Origin: JAXDLH01 sp034666705
Lineage (GTDB): Bacteria > Chloroflexota > UBA6077 > SHYK01
Length of the DNA: 20,080 nucleotides
Direction of reading: 5' to 3'
Assembly (NCBI GenBank): GCA_034666705.1
Contig: JAXDLH010000285.1
Coordinates: 1-20,080 of the forward strand
Shown here piece after piece: positions 7,342 to 14,333 of the stretch (position 1 is the stretch's first letter; every line of letters begins with the position of its first letter). The notes beneath the pieces are model-generated. The model saw nothing but the letters and a program-made list of their open reading frames with translations, had not been told where the DNA came from and made no database searches. The translations under genes and the position numbers were made by a program.

Positions 7342-8208
7342 ATGGTGATCGATTACACGCAAGCCATCCTCCTCGGGCTGCTGCAAGGCATCACCGAGTT
7401 GTTCCCCATCTCCAGCCTTGGCCATAGCGTCATATTGCCGCAGCTCCTTGGTTGGGACATCCACCAGGAGGACCCATCCTTCCTCACCTTTCTGGTCGCC
7501 ACGCATACCGCCACGGCGCTCGTGCTCCTTGGTGTGTTCTGGCGCGATTGGGTTCGCATTGCGCGCGGCTTCGCGCGGTCGATCCAGCGGCGCCGCATCG
7601 GGCACCTGGACCCTGACGCACGGCTCGCCTGGCTGCTGATCGCCGGCACGATTCCGGCGGGGCTGATCGGACTGGCGTTTGAGTCCAAATTACGGGGGCT
7701 CTTTGCCTCGCCGCAGCTCACCGCGGGCGCCCTGTTCTTGAACGGGCTCCTCCTCTTCGGGGCCGAGCTGTTGCGGCGCCGGCCGCGCCTTGAGATCGCC
7801 CAGCAGAGCGACAGTGACGAGCGCCTCGCCAAACTTGGCTGGCCGCAGGCATTCGCCGTGGGGATCATGCAGGCGATCGCGTTGATCCCCGGTTTCTCGC
7901 GCACGGGCGCCGCCCTCGCCGGTGGTTTGCTGGTGGGACTCTCCCACGAGGATGCGGCCCGCTATTCATTCCTGCTCGCGACACCGATTATTGGCGCGGC
8001 ATCGCTGCTGAAGCTGCCCACGCTGCTCGCGCCCGAGGCCGCCCCGCTGCGCGGCCCCTTCCTGGTGGGCGCGCTGTGCGCCGGGGTGGCGGCATTTCTC
8101 GCGGTGCAGTTTCTGACGCGCTACTTCGAGACGAATCGGCTCACACCATTCGCAATCTACTGCATGGTCGTCGGCATCGTGTCCTCGCTTCTCCTCTTCA
8201 TGCACTAG
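7342..8208 (+). CDS. uppP: Undecaprenyl-diphosphatase UppP (BacA family)
   Basis: A ~288-residue polytopic membrane enzyme that hydrolyses undecaprenyl diphosphate to the lipid carrier phosphate for cell-wall precursor export. The start is ATG 7342 or the adjoining GTG 7345; the frame opens further upstream but that would run through the promoter. Motif 1 is present as LLQGITELFPISSLGHSVI and motif 2 as IPGFSRTGAALAGGLLVGLS. Both deviate from the common form: SSLGHS instead of SSxGHL, and SRTG instead of SRSG. The acidic residue of QGxxE and the Arg of SRTG, needed for catalysis in the family, are kept. About seven or eight hydrophobic segments follow. Divergently transcribed from the decarboxylase-like gene; monocistronic as far as can be seen. 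A related phosphatase role on another polyprenyl substrate is possible. Confidence 0.92.
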   Translation: MVIDYTQAILLGLLQGITELFPISSLGHSVILPQLLGWDIHQEDPSFLTFLVATHTATALVLLGVFWRDWVRIARGFARSIQRRRIGHLDPDARLAWLLIAGTIPAGLIGLAFESKLRGLFASPQLTAGALFLNGLLLFGAELLRRRPRLEIAQQSDSDERLAKLGWPQAFAVGIMQAIALIPGFSRTGAALAGGLLVGLSHEDAARYSFLLATPIIGAASLLKLPTLLAPEAAPLRGPFLVGALCAGVAAFLAVQFLTRYFETNRLTPFAIYCMVVGIVSSLLLFMH

Positions 8209-8354
8209 CGGTACCTGGATTCCCGCGGCCTGAGATCGCCGCTCCCGTTTACTGACGCGCAACTCGGATTAACCTGCAAGCCTGCGGTGCGTGCCAATAA
8301 TCAAGTATTGAACCGTCGCCGGTTGAGGCCGCGAGCCCTAGGGGAGGACGCACA

Positions 8355-8555
8355 ATCACACAGGGAAACCCGCGCGTAGGCACCCTCATCTGGCTGGTGG
8401 TCGGTGGACTGTTGGGCGCAGCCGCCGAGTACTTTCTGGACCCCGCTCGGGGCGGCCGGCGGCGGAAGCGCGCGCAGAACCGGCTGCAGGGAGTCGTACG
8501 CCGCCGCTTCGCGGGCCACGACGCGGCGCTCCGCGACCGGCTCGCGACGCCCTGA
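8355..8555 (+). CDS. Small membrane protein (YtxH-like), probable ATC start
   Basis: An open frame of 66 residues lies between an in-frame stop at 8298-8300 and TGA at 8553-8555. It contains no ATG, GTG or TTG before codon 15. GGGGAGGA (8341-8348) lies just upstream of ATC 8355 (7 nt after GGAGG). The protein has a short polar head, one membrane helix (GTLIWLVVGGLLGAAAEYF), then LDPARGGRRRKRAQNRL and a basic, helical tail. The pattern of a glycine-rich helix followed by F(L/F)DPxxGxRRR is common in small bacterial membrane proteins, including the N-terminus of some BON-domain proteins. Function unknown. It may be a remnant, or an ATC-initiated gene, or contain a base error. It lies 146 bp after uppP and appears separate. 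Confidence 0.6.
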   Translation: MTQGNPRVGTLIWLVVGGLLGAAAEYFLDPARGGRRRKRAQNRLQGVVRRRFAGHDAALRDRLATP

Positions 8556-8607
8556 GTGCCGTGACGGGCGGCGCCGCGCCCCCGGTGATGATCGTGCGTT
8601 GCTAGCT

Positions 8608-9054
8608 CTACTTGGTGGCCGCCTCACGCTTCCCGCGTGCTGACTCGCTGAAAAGCACCATGCGCCGCTTCGGCGGCTTCGCTGGCAGCGTGCGGAACTG
8701 CAGATACACCGCCGGCTCCGTCCCCGGGTTGTGGAGCCGATAGTAGTAATTCGCGTCGATGTGGACGAGCTGTCCTTCGCGCAGGGTCATCTCCTCACCG
8801 TCCTCGACGCCGGTAATGTGCAACTGCCCCTTCCACACCATGAAGACGTGCTCTTCTTTGGGGTGGCAGTGCATCTCGTCCGACGTACCGGGCGGGTAGC
8901 AGTTCATCAGCACCGCGGCCTCGTCCTGCTGGGTAATCGGGAGGAGGCGAGACCCGTCGAAGGTCACGTTGTCGTCGATGCTGGCGACCTGCCAACCCTT
9001 GGTTTGCAGCATCAATTCGCCGAGTCGCCGCGACTCGGTACGTGGCTCGGTCAT
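8608..9054 (-). CDS. Cupin-domain protein
   Basis: A 148-residue single-domain cupin. The start is ATG 9054, with AAGGAG (9066-9061) 6 nt upstream; an upstream in-frame start at 9078 lacks such a site. Motif 1 is GTSDEMHCHPKEEHVFMVWKG, with His, His, Glu and a following His as metal ligands. Motif 2 is GQLVHIDANYYYRLHNPG, with the second-motif His and Asn kept but the usual Pro replaced. It is expected to be a cytosolic metal-binding beta barrel, either an enzyme (dioxygenase or isomerase type) or a ligand-binding protein. The C-terminal tail is strongly basic (PPKRRMVLF, ARGKREAATK). It stands alone between a divergent cobB and the small membrane protein, giving no pathway clue. Confidence 0.87.
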   Translation of the reverse strand: MTEPRTESRRLGELMLQTKGWQVASIDDNVTFDGSRLLPITQQDEAAVLMNCYPPGTSDEMHCHPKEEHVFMVWKGQLHITGVEDGEEMTLREGQLVHIDANYYYRLHNPGTEPAVYLQFRTLPAKPPKRRMVLFSESARGKREAATK

Positions 9055-9178
9055 GGCAGTCTCCTTGTGGAATCGCACGCGTTCTGCGGTTGATGGTAAG
9101 CGCCCCTCTGGTGCAGGTCAATCAGCAGACCTGTGCGAACCGCCCTCGGGGGGTAGACTCCGGGCCTCCACTTCCAGG

Positions 9179-9192
9179 ATCGCATATGCGAT
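9179..9192. promoter_or_regulatory. Perfect 14-bp palindrome upstream of cobB
   Basis: ATCGCATATGCGAT is an exact palindrome lying 45 nt before the cobB start, in the 182-bp divergent gap with the cupin gene. It overlaps a weak -10-like TAGGAT (9195-9200). It could be a dimer binding site. No cobalamin riboswitch hallmark was seen. Confidence 0.35.
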
Positions 9193-9236
9193 GGTAGGAT
9201 GCGCCAACGTCATGGACGCGGGGGGAATGTGAGCCG

Positions 9237-10619
9237 ATGCGCCGCTTGATCGTCGCCGGCCTGGCGAGTGGGGTCGGCAAGACCACCATCACCTGCGCGC
9301 TGCTCGCGGCCTATGCGCGCCGCGGCCACCGGGTGCAGCCGTTCAAGGCCGGCCCCGACTACCTGGATCCGACCCACCACACCGCGGCCGCTGGGCGTCC
9401 CTCACGCAATCTCGACGCCGTCATGCTGCCACCAGCAGCATTGCGAGAGCTCTTCGCTCGCGCGGCCGCGGGGGCCGACCTTTCTGTGATCGAAGGCGTC
9501 ATGGGGCTGTTTGACGGGCGGACGGGGCACGGCGAAGCTGGCTCTACCGCCCAGCTCGCCAAACTGCTCGCGGCACCCGTGGTGCTCGTCCTCGACGTGG
9601 TGCGGGTGGCCCGCACGGCTGGCGCCGTGGCGCTAGGGGCCTGCAGCTTCGACCCCACGGTCCCGATCGCGGGCTTCATCCTCAACCGCGTCGGCAGCGA
9701 CGCGCACGCGCGGACGTGCAGCGAGGCAATCGAGACTGCGACCGGGCTGCCGGTCCTGGGCGCGGTGCCGCGCGATGAGGGGGCATTCTTCCCTGAGCGG
9801 CACCTTGGGCTCGTGCCCGCCACTGAAACGCTGTGGTCGGCGGAGCGCACCGCGCAACTTGCGAGCCTGGCGGAGCGCCATCTCGACCTGGCGCGGCTCT
9901 GGGACATCGCTGGCGCCGCACCGCTTCCCGTTTCCGACCCCGGGCCATGGCTGTTCCCGGCTGAAGCTCAGCCGCAGTGTGCCACGATCGCGGTGGCCCA
10001 GGACGCGGCGTTCGGGTTCTACTACGCCGATAGCCTCGACCTGCTCCATGCGTGGGGCGCCGAGTTCGCGCCGTTTAGCCCCCTGGCTGATGTGGCGCTC
10101 CCCCCCGGCACCCAGGGTGTGTATGTGGGCGGCGGCTTTCCGGAGCTGCATGCCGCCGAGCTCGCTGCCAACGTGCCAATGCAGCGGGCGCTCCGGCAGG
10201 CGGCCCAGGCGGGGCTCCCGATCTACGGGGAGTGCGGCGGATTGATGTATCTGGGGCGCTCGCTTACCGACTTCGCCGGCGCGCGGCACTCGATGGTTGG
10301 CCTGGTGCCATTCGACTCCCGCATGACGCGGGACCGACTGACCCTCGGCTACCGAGCCGTGACCACCCTGCGCGCAAGCCCACTGCTCCGCGCCGGAGTC
10401 TCGGTAATCGGCCATGAGTTCCACTACTCGGAGCTCGACGCATCGCCACCCGAGACAACGGCGGCTTACCGTGTGGATGGATCGGCACCACGTTGGGAAG
10501 GGTACCTCACAGATTCTGTGCTCGCCTCATACGTGCACGTCCACTTCGCGTCCGACCCGGCCATAGCCCAGCGCTTCATCGCCAAGTGCACAGCCGCGGC
10601 GCCACTCGGCGCGAGCTAG
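9237..10619 (+). CDS. cobB: Cobyrinate a,c-diamide synthase (CobB/CbiA)
   Basis: A 460-residue two-domain enzyme of normal length. The N-terminal ATP-binding domain has P-loop GLASGVGKTT (residues 8-17) and FKAGPDYLDPTHHTAAAGRPSRNLD. The C-terminal class I glutaminase domain has GVYVGGGFPELHAAEL, the nucleophile Cys333 in IYGECGGLMYLG, and the catalytic His in YVHVHFASDP. It amidates side chains a and c of cobyrinate (anaerobic branch) or hydrogenobyrinate (aerobic branch) using glutamine and ATP. No other cobalamin-synthesis gene is in this window, so the gene is an orphan here. B12 demand fits the eutA locus ~8 kb away, though that link is only thematic. The start ATG 9237 has only a weak G-rich site upstream. 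A WD40 gene remnant begins at the stop codon. Confidence 0.95.
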   Translation: MRRLIVAGLASGVGKTTITCALLAAYARRGHRVQPFKAGPDYLDPTHHTAAAGRPSRNLDAVMLPPAALRELFARAAAGADLSVIEGVMGLFDGRTGHGEAGSTAQLAKLLAAPVVLVLDVVRVARTAGAVALGACSFDPTVPIAGFILNRVGSDAHARTCSEAIETATGLPVLGAVPRDEGAFFPERHLGLVPATETLWSAERTAQLASLAERHLDLARLWDIAGAAPLPVSDPGPWLFPAEAQPQCATIAVAQDAAFGFYYADSLDLLHAWGAEFAPFSPLADVALPPGTQGVYVGGGFPELHAAELAANVPMQRALRQAAQAGLPIYGECGGLMYLGRSLTDFAGARHSMVGLVPFDSRMTRDRLTLGYRAVTTLRASPLLRAGVSVIGHEFHYSELDASPPETTAAYRVDGSAPRWEGYLTDSVLASYVHVHFASDPAIAQRFIAKCTAAAPLGAS

Positions 10620-10620
10620 C

Positions 10621-10995
10621 TACGCCGCCAAGGTCCGTGTCCTGGCCTGGGACCCTGGCAGTCGCTACCTGGCAACCGGTGGCGGCGACGCGATCACCGT
10701 GTGGGATTGCCGAGGTCAAGGGCCCGCGGGAAGCCGCCCGCGCGTGCTCGCGGCACACACTGCGGTGGTGAGTGCGCTCGCCTACCAGCGGCAGGGCCCA
10801 CACCTCGTCTCCGGTGGTGCGGACGGCCTGATCGGCCTCTGGCGCCCGGACCGCGGCCGGCATCCGATGGCGCGCATCGAGCTCGAGGGCGAGGTGTCCG
10901 CCCTCGCCTGGTCGAGCGACGATCGTCGCCTTGCCATCGGCACTGACCGCGGCGCCGTCCAGCTCTGGGAGCTGCGGCCGATCGGGACGGCGTAA
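10621..10995 (+). pseudogene. 3' remnant of a WD40-repeat protein gene
   Basis: The frame ending at TAA 10993-10995 encodes at least two and a half WD40 blades: KVRVLAWDPGSRYLATGGGDAITVWDC, then PRVLAAHTAVVSALAY with HLVSGGADGLIGLWRPDR, then EVSALAWSSDDRRLAIGTDRGAVQLWEL. WD40 sequence begins directly after the cobB stop, in the middle of a blade. The nearest in-frame stop upstream is 10564-10566, inside cobB, and there is no start codon until GTG 10699, which lies inside a blade and lacks a ribosome site. A functional WD40 propeller needs about seven blades. It is best read as a gene that lost its 5' part by deletion. The blades resemble those of WD40 proteins found near CobW-type metal GTPases (from memory). 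Confidence 0.78.
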
Positions 10996-11165
10996 CGGCC
11001 GTCACCTACGGCCTCTCGATCGATTCGTACGCGCGCGGCTCCTCTTTATCGTGGCAGACGGTAGCACTGTAACAGGAAAGTTGCGACCATCGTCCGATGC
11101 CTTCGATGCGTAACGGCAGGTACAGTGAAGAAGCATACGATTGGCGCAACGAGGAGCAGGGTGAC

Positions 11166-12593
11166 GTGCGAGCAAGAATTGCTGGAGCTCTGGGTCGCCT
11201 GAGCCTCGCTCAGCAGTTCTTACTCGCCAGCTTCGTGATCCTGTTCGCCAACATGGTCATGCTCTGCTGGTGGGTCGGCAAGCAGATCGAGCTGGGTGTC
11301 GTGCATAACACCGCCTGCGCGACCGCGCTGTACGTCGACAGTTTCCTTGAGCCGTTGCTGCAACCCCTCGCGCAGGCGAATGAGCTCAGCCCTGCGCAGA
11401 TGGACTCACTATCCGCACTGCTCGCCCAATCCGCCCTCAAGGACCAGATCGTCGCGTTCAAGCTCTGGGCGCCGACCGGGCGCATCCTGTACAGCACTGA
11501 TCCGGACACAATCGGCCAGACTTTTCCACCCTCGGAAGGGTTGCGGGGCGCGTTGCGAGGCGCGGTGACCTCCGACATCAGCGACCTGGAGGCGGAGGAG
11601 AACGTAACCGAACGGGGCCGGTTTTCACGGCTAATGGAGATCTACAGTCCCGTCCGCGAGACCGGGACCGCACAGATCATCGCGGTTGCCGAGTACTACC
11701 GGCCGCTGGATGAGCTCGAGGGCGAGATCGCGGCCGCGCGCACCGGGAGCTGGCTGGTGGTTGGGCTGGGCACCCTGCTCACCTATCTGCTCCTCGCGGG
11801 CCTCGTCCAGGGCGGGAGTAATACGATTCGGCGCCAGCAAACGGAGCTCAGGGATCACGTGACGCAGCTCACCGCGCTGCTCGCGCAGAATGCGGAGCTG
11901 CACGACCGAGTGCAGCGCGCCGCTCGCCGAACGACGGAGCTCAACGAGCAATTTCTGCGGCGCATTAGCGCGGAGTTGCATGACGGACCTGCGCAGGACC
12001 TGGCGCTCGCCCTGCTTCGCCTCGACAGCCTGGCGGTACCACCGGAGGGACCCGGGGCAGGCGCTGCCGCCGGCCCGAACGCCGCGGCGGAGCGGGAGCG
12101 CATCCAGAGCTCGCTCGATCGTGCACTGCAGGAGATCCGGGCCATCTCGAGCGGTCTCCGACTCCCTGAGCTCGCGGAGCTGACGCTCGAGGAAACACTG
12201 GCACGGGTGGCACGCATGCACGAGCGCCGGACCGACTCCACGGTGCAGCTTGACCTCCGCGACCTCCCGGATTCCGTGCCATTGCCGGTCAAGATCACGG
12301 CGTACCGGCTCGTGCAGGAGGCATTGAGCAATGCCTATCGCCATGGCGGTGGGCGCGGGCAGCGTGTATGCGCCACAGCGCATGATGGGCTCTTGCACAT
12401 CGAGATTGCCGACACCGGGTCAGGGTTTGATGCAAGCCAACCGGTACACGCCAATGGGCATCTCGGGTTGGCGGGCATGCGCGAGCGGGTCGAGAGCCAG
12501 GGCGGCCGATTTGGCGTGGAGTCCATGCCCGGCTCGGGCACGCGCGTCTGGGCCCTGCTAGCGCTCCGCACCGAGGAGGGCGTCGATGCCTGA
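11166..12593 (+). CDS. Membrane sensor histidine kinase, HisKA_3/NarL-partner type
   Basis: 475 residues from GTG 11166, chosen because GAGGAG lies 9 nt upstream and the protein then opens with a short Arg-rich segment and a membrane helix (QFLLASFVILFANMVMLCWWV, ~17-37). An in-frame ATG at 11097 would add 23 residues without a ribosome site. A ~155-residue outer sensor domain follows, probably of the single-Cache type (KLWAPTGRILYSTDPDTIGQ), then a second helix (~194-214), a coiled-coil stretch, the dimerisation domain with phospho-acceptor His in ISAELHDGPAQDLALALLRLD, and the ATPase domain (N box QEALSNAYRHGG, G1 DTGSGFD, HLGLAGMRERV, GSGTRV). It overlaps the next regulator gene by 8 nt, so they form one two-component pair. 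The signal is unknown. Confidence 0.92.
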   Translation: MRARIAGALGRLSLAQQFLLASFVILFANMVMLCWWVGKQIELGVVHNTACATALYVDSFLEPLLQPLAQANELSPAQMDSLSALLAQSALKDQIVAFKLWAPTGRILYSTDPDTIGQTFPPSEGLRGALRGAVTSDISDLEAEENVTERGRFSRLMEIYSPVRETGTAQIIAVAEYYRPLDELEGEIAAARTGSWLVVGLGTLLTYLLLAGLVQGGSNTIRRQQTELRDHVTQLTALLAQNAELHDRVQRAARRTTELNEQFLRRISAELHDGPAQDLALALLRLDSLAVPPEGPGAGAAAGPNAAAERERIQSSLDRALQEIRAISSGLRLPELAELTLEETLARVARMHERRTDSTVQLDLRDLPDSVPLPVKITAYRLVQEALSNAYRHGGGRGQRVCATAHDGLLHIEIADTGSGFDASQPVHANGHLGLAGMRERVESQGGRFGVESMPGSGTRVWALLALRTEEGVDA

Positions 12594-13251
12594 GCCATTT
12601 CGGGTCGTGCTCGTGGATGACCATCCCCTCTTCCGCGAAGGCGTGGCCCATAGCCTCACAGCCGATCCTGACTTCGACGTGATTGCTGAGGGCGAGTCGG
12701 CGGACGATGCCCTGCGGCTTGCGCAGGAGTTGCTGCCAGACTTGATGGTGCTCGACCTGAATATGCCCGGCGGCGGGATCAACGCGGTGCGATCCATTGC
12801 GGCGTCGTGTCCCTTCGTCAGACTCGTCGTGCTCACCGTATCCGAGGAGGAGGATGACGTGCTGCGGGCGCTGCGAGCTGGAACGCACGGATATGTCCTG
12901 AAGGGAATCAACTCCCACGACTTGCGCGCCGTGTTGCGAGGCGTCGCTCAGGGGGAGAGCTGGGTCTCACCCACACTCGCCGCAAGCCTTCTGGTCGAGA
13001 TGAAGGACAAGCCCGCCGCGTCCCGGGGGCCGGAGAGTCTGCTGGACGAGCTGACGGAGCGCGAGCGGCAAATCCTGGAAGGGGTGGCGGCCGGCAGCAG
13101 CAATAAGGAGATCGGCCAGCAGCTCTTTCTGACGGAAAAGACCGTCAAGCACTACATGACGAACATTTTGCAAAAACTGCAGGTACGCAATCGCGTGGAG
13201 GCCGCGTTGCTGGCCCAGCGTGCCAGGGCGGACGGTCCACACCAGGAGTAG
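12586..13251 (+). CDS. Response regulator, NarL/FixJ family
   Basis: 221 residues, the usual length. The receiver holds acidic pocket D11-D12, phospho-acceptor D57 (LMVLDLNMPGGG), T84 and K106, all canonical. A linker leads to a LuxR-type helix-turn-helix (LTEREREQ-like start LTERERQILEGVAAGSSNKEIGQQL, then LTEKTVKHYMTNILQKLQVRNRVEAA). The start ATG 12586 has AGGAGG 6 nt upstream and lies inside the kinase gene, so the kinase is its partner. When phosphorylated by the kinase it should bind DNA as a dimer. Targets are unknown; the three receiver genes and the molybdenum hydroxylase operon lie just downstream. Confidence 0.95.
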   Translation: MPEPFRVVLVDDHPLFREGVAHSLTADPDFDVIAEGESADDALRLAQELLPDLMVLDLNMPGGGINAVRSIAASCPFVRLVVLTVSEEEDDVLRALRAGTHGYVLKGINSHDLRAVLRGVAQGESWVSPTLAASLLVEMKDKPAASRGPESLLDELTERERQILEGVAAGSSNKEIGQQLFLTEKTVKHYMTNILQKLQVRNRVEAALLAQRARADGPHQE

Positions 13252-13276
13252 GCGGCGCGACACCCTTCCTGCCGCC
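13251..13276 (+). terminator. Short GC hairpin after the response regulator
   Basis: GGCGGC (13251-13256) pairs with GCCGCC (13271-13276) around 14 nt, beginning at the last base of the regulator stop codon. It has no T tract, so it is a weak terminator candidate. Confidence 0.3.
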
Positions 13277-13285
13277 GAATTGCGG

Positions 13286-13307
13286 ACGGCAACGAATCGT
13301 TGACCGT
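13286..13307. promoter_or_regulatory. Inverted repeat overlapping the -35 of the receiver gene
   Basis: ACGGCAACGA and TCGTTG(A)CCGT form a 10-bp inverted repeat with one bulged A, around a single central A. It covers the -35 hexamer of the promoter below, as a repressor site would. A perfect 10-bp palindrome GAAACGTTTC also occurs at 13360-13369, downstream of the -10. Both could bind regulators, including the adjacent NarL-type protein, but no known NarL heptamers were recognised. Confidence 0.3.
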
Positions 13308-13329
13308 CTGTCACCCCGCAGGTTACAAA
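13300..13329 (+). promoter_or_regulatory. Candidate promoter of the Ser-type receiver gene
   Basis: TTGACC (13300-13305, 5 of 6) is followed after 18 nt by TACAAA (13324-13329, 4 of 6). It lies 78 nt upstream of ATG 13407. This would give the receiver its own transcript, separate from the kinase/regulator pair. Confidence 0.45.
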
Positions 13330-13406
13330 GTCGCGCCATGCTGAAAACGTGAAGTCGAGGAAACGTTTCACCGCTCTCACCCACACTATGAGCGGCACGG
13401 GGAATC

Positions 13407-13841
13407 ATGCAGCGCCTACGAACGCCAGCCCCAACGCAGCAGACGCCGGCGACTACGCAGGCCGACGCCGGTCGCGACCACTCAGCACGGGTGCTCGTCA
13501 TCGAAGACGACGAGCAGACCCGCGAGGTGCTCCGCATCCTGATCGGCTTCGAGGGGTGCGACGTGGAAACGTGCACCACGTGGGATGCCGGTAACGAGCT
13601 GATCGAGCGCTGGCAGCCCGACCTCATTTTGCTCAGCGCTGACCTGCCCGGGCTCGAGGTCGGCCAGACGATTGCTAGCTGCACGGCGGAGGGCGCCCAT
13701 CCCGCACCGTTCGTCCTCTTGACGACGCAGGATTATTCCGATGAATGGGCCCAGGCGCTCGGGGCACAGGCTGTCCTGCGGAAACCGTTTGCCGTGGACG
13801 AACTGCTTTCCCTGCTGCGGCTGTACGCGCCCTGCAAATAA
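13407..13841 (+). CDS. Stand-alone receiver domain with Ser at the phospho-Asp site
   Basis: 144 residues: a ~27-residue flexible head (Pro, Thr, Gln rich), then one receiver fold and no output domain. The acidic cluster (VLVIEDDEQT, E33-D34-D35), T106 and K126 (LRKPFAVDEL) are kept. In beta-3 the sequence is PDLILLSADLPG, so Ser77 stands where the phospho-acceptor Asp should be. It therefore cannot be phosphorylated in the usual way and is expected to be a pseudo-receiver, perhaps a scaffold or a constitutive-state partner. ATG 13407 has only a weak GGGG upstream, so GTG/other internal starts near residue 29 are possible. The C-terminal half (KPFAVDELLSLL) closely resembles that of the minus-strand receiver at 14334, suggesting duplication. 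Confidence 0.8.
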   Translation: MQRLRTPAPTQQTPATTQADAGRDHSARVLVIEDDEQTREVLRILIGFEGCDVETCTTWDAGNELIERWQPDLILLSADLPGLEVGQTIASCTAEGAHPAPFVLLTTQDYSDEWAQALGAQAVLRKPFAVDELLSLLRLYAPCK

Positions 13842-13924
13842 CAGGTTTCGCCGTGTAGCAGGGTAGGCCCTGGAAGACGCCGCGCGAGTGCGGGGCCAGC
13901 CGTTTCCGTTGGTAATGCGGGGTG

Positions 13925-14287
13925 CTACTCCGGAAACCGCCGCGCGGTGTTAGGTCGCTCGACGTCGATCGGCTTGGGCACATAGGCAACAGCGCCCACG
14001 GCGGCGGCCAGGGCCCGCGCGTCCGGCGCCGAGCTAATCAGGATGAAGGGAATCCGTGAGCCCGGGGCGCGGCACTCGCTAGCCAACTCCTCAGCCGCGG
14101 GGGTATCGAGGTCGATCAGCACCAGGGAGGGACGCTGCCGGGCGATGAGCAGCCGCGCCTCATCGACCTCGGTCGCCACGCGTGAAGGAATTCCGCGCCA
14201 GCTCCAGTTGGCACTGAGCGTAGCGGCGGCGAGTGGGTCGCCCTCGAGAATGAGCACGTACGCGGGCGCCGAAAGTCGGGTGAACAT
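13925..14287 (-). CDS. Stand-alone receiver domain with altered acidic pocket
   Basis: 120 residues from ATG 14287, with a G-rich site (AGGGTGG) ~10 nt upstream; the frame opens upstream to 14446, but that part overlaps the neighbouring receiver gene and reads as low-complexity. The fold is a receiver with no output domain. Phospho-acceptor D59 (LVLIDLDTP), S85 and K105 (VPKPIDV) are kept. The acidic pocket reads LILEGDP, giving E15-G16-D17, so one of the two metal-binding acids is missing. The tail after the fifth strand is short (ERPNTARRFPE) and lacks a full helix 5, so the domain may be truncated. It is convergent with the Ser-type receiver and 46 bp downstream of the canonical one, on the same strand. 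Confidence 0.72.
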   Translation of the reverse strand: MFTRLSAPAYVLILEGDPLAAATLSANWSWRGIPSRVATEVDEARLLIARQRPSLVLIDLDTPAAEELASECRAPGSRIPFILISSAPDARALAAAVGAVAYVPKPIDVERPNTARRFPE

Positions 14288-14333
14288 CCCAGATTCCACC
14301 CTTTCAGCATAGCCGCTGGGGACCAGATCGCCG

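Noticed and set aside
8404..8643. A 79-residue plus-strand frame over the small membrane protein
   Set aside because: It is a different frame with a Trp/Arg-rich, domainless product; the frame ending at 8555 has a membrane helix and a well-known sequence pattern.
9055..9236. Cobalamin riboswitch upstream of cobB
   Set aside because: No B12-box-like sequence was seen and the 182-bp gap is short for a full riboswitch; a covariance search would settle this.
10699..10995. The WD40 frame read as an intact 98-residue gene from GTG
   Set aside because: The start lies inside a WD40 blade, has no ribosome site, and blade sequence in the same frame continues upstream to the cobB stop.
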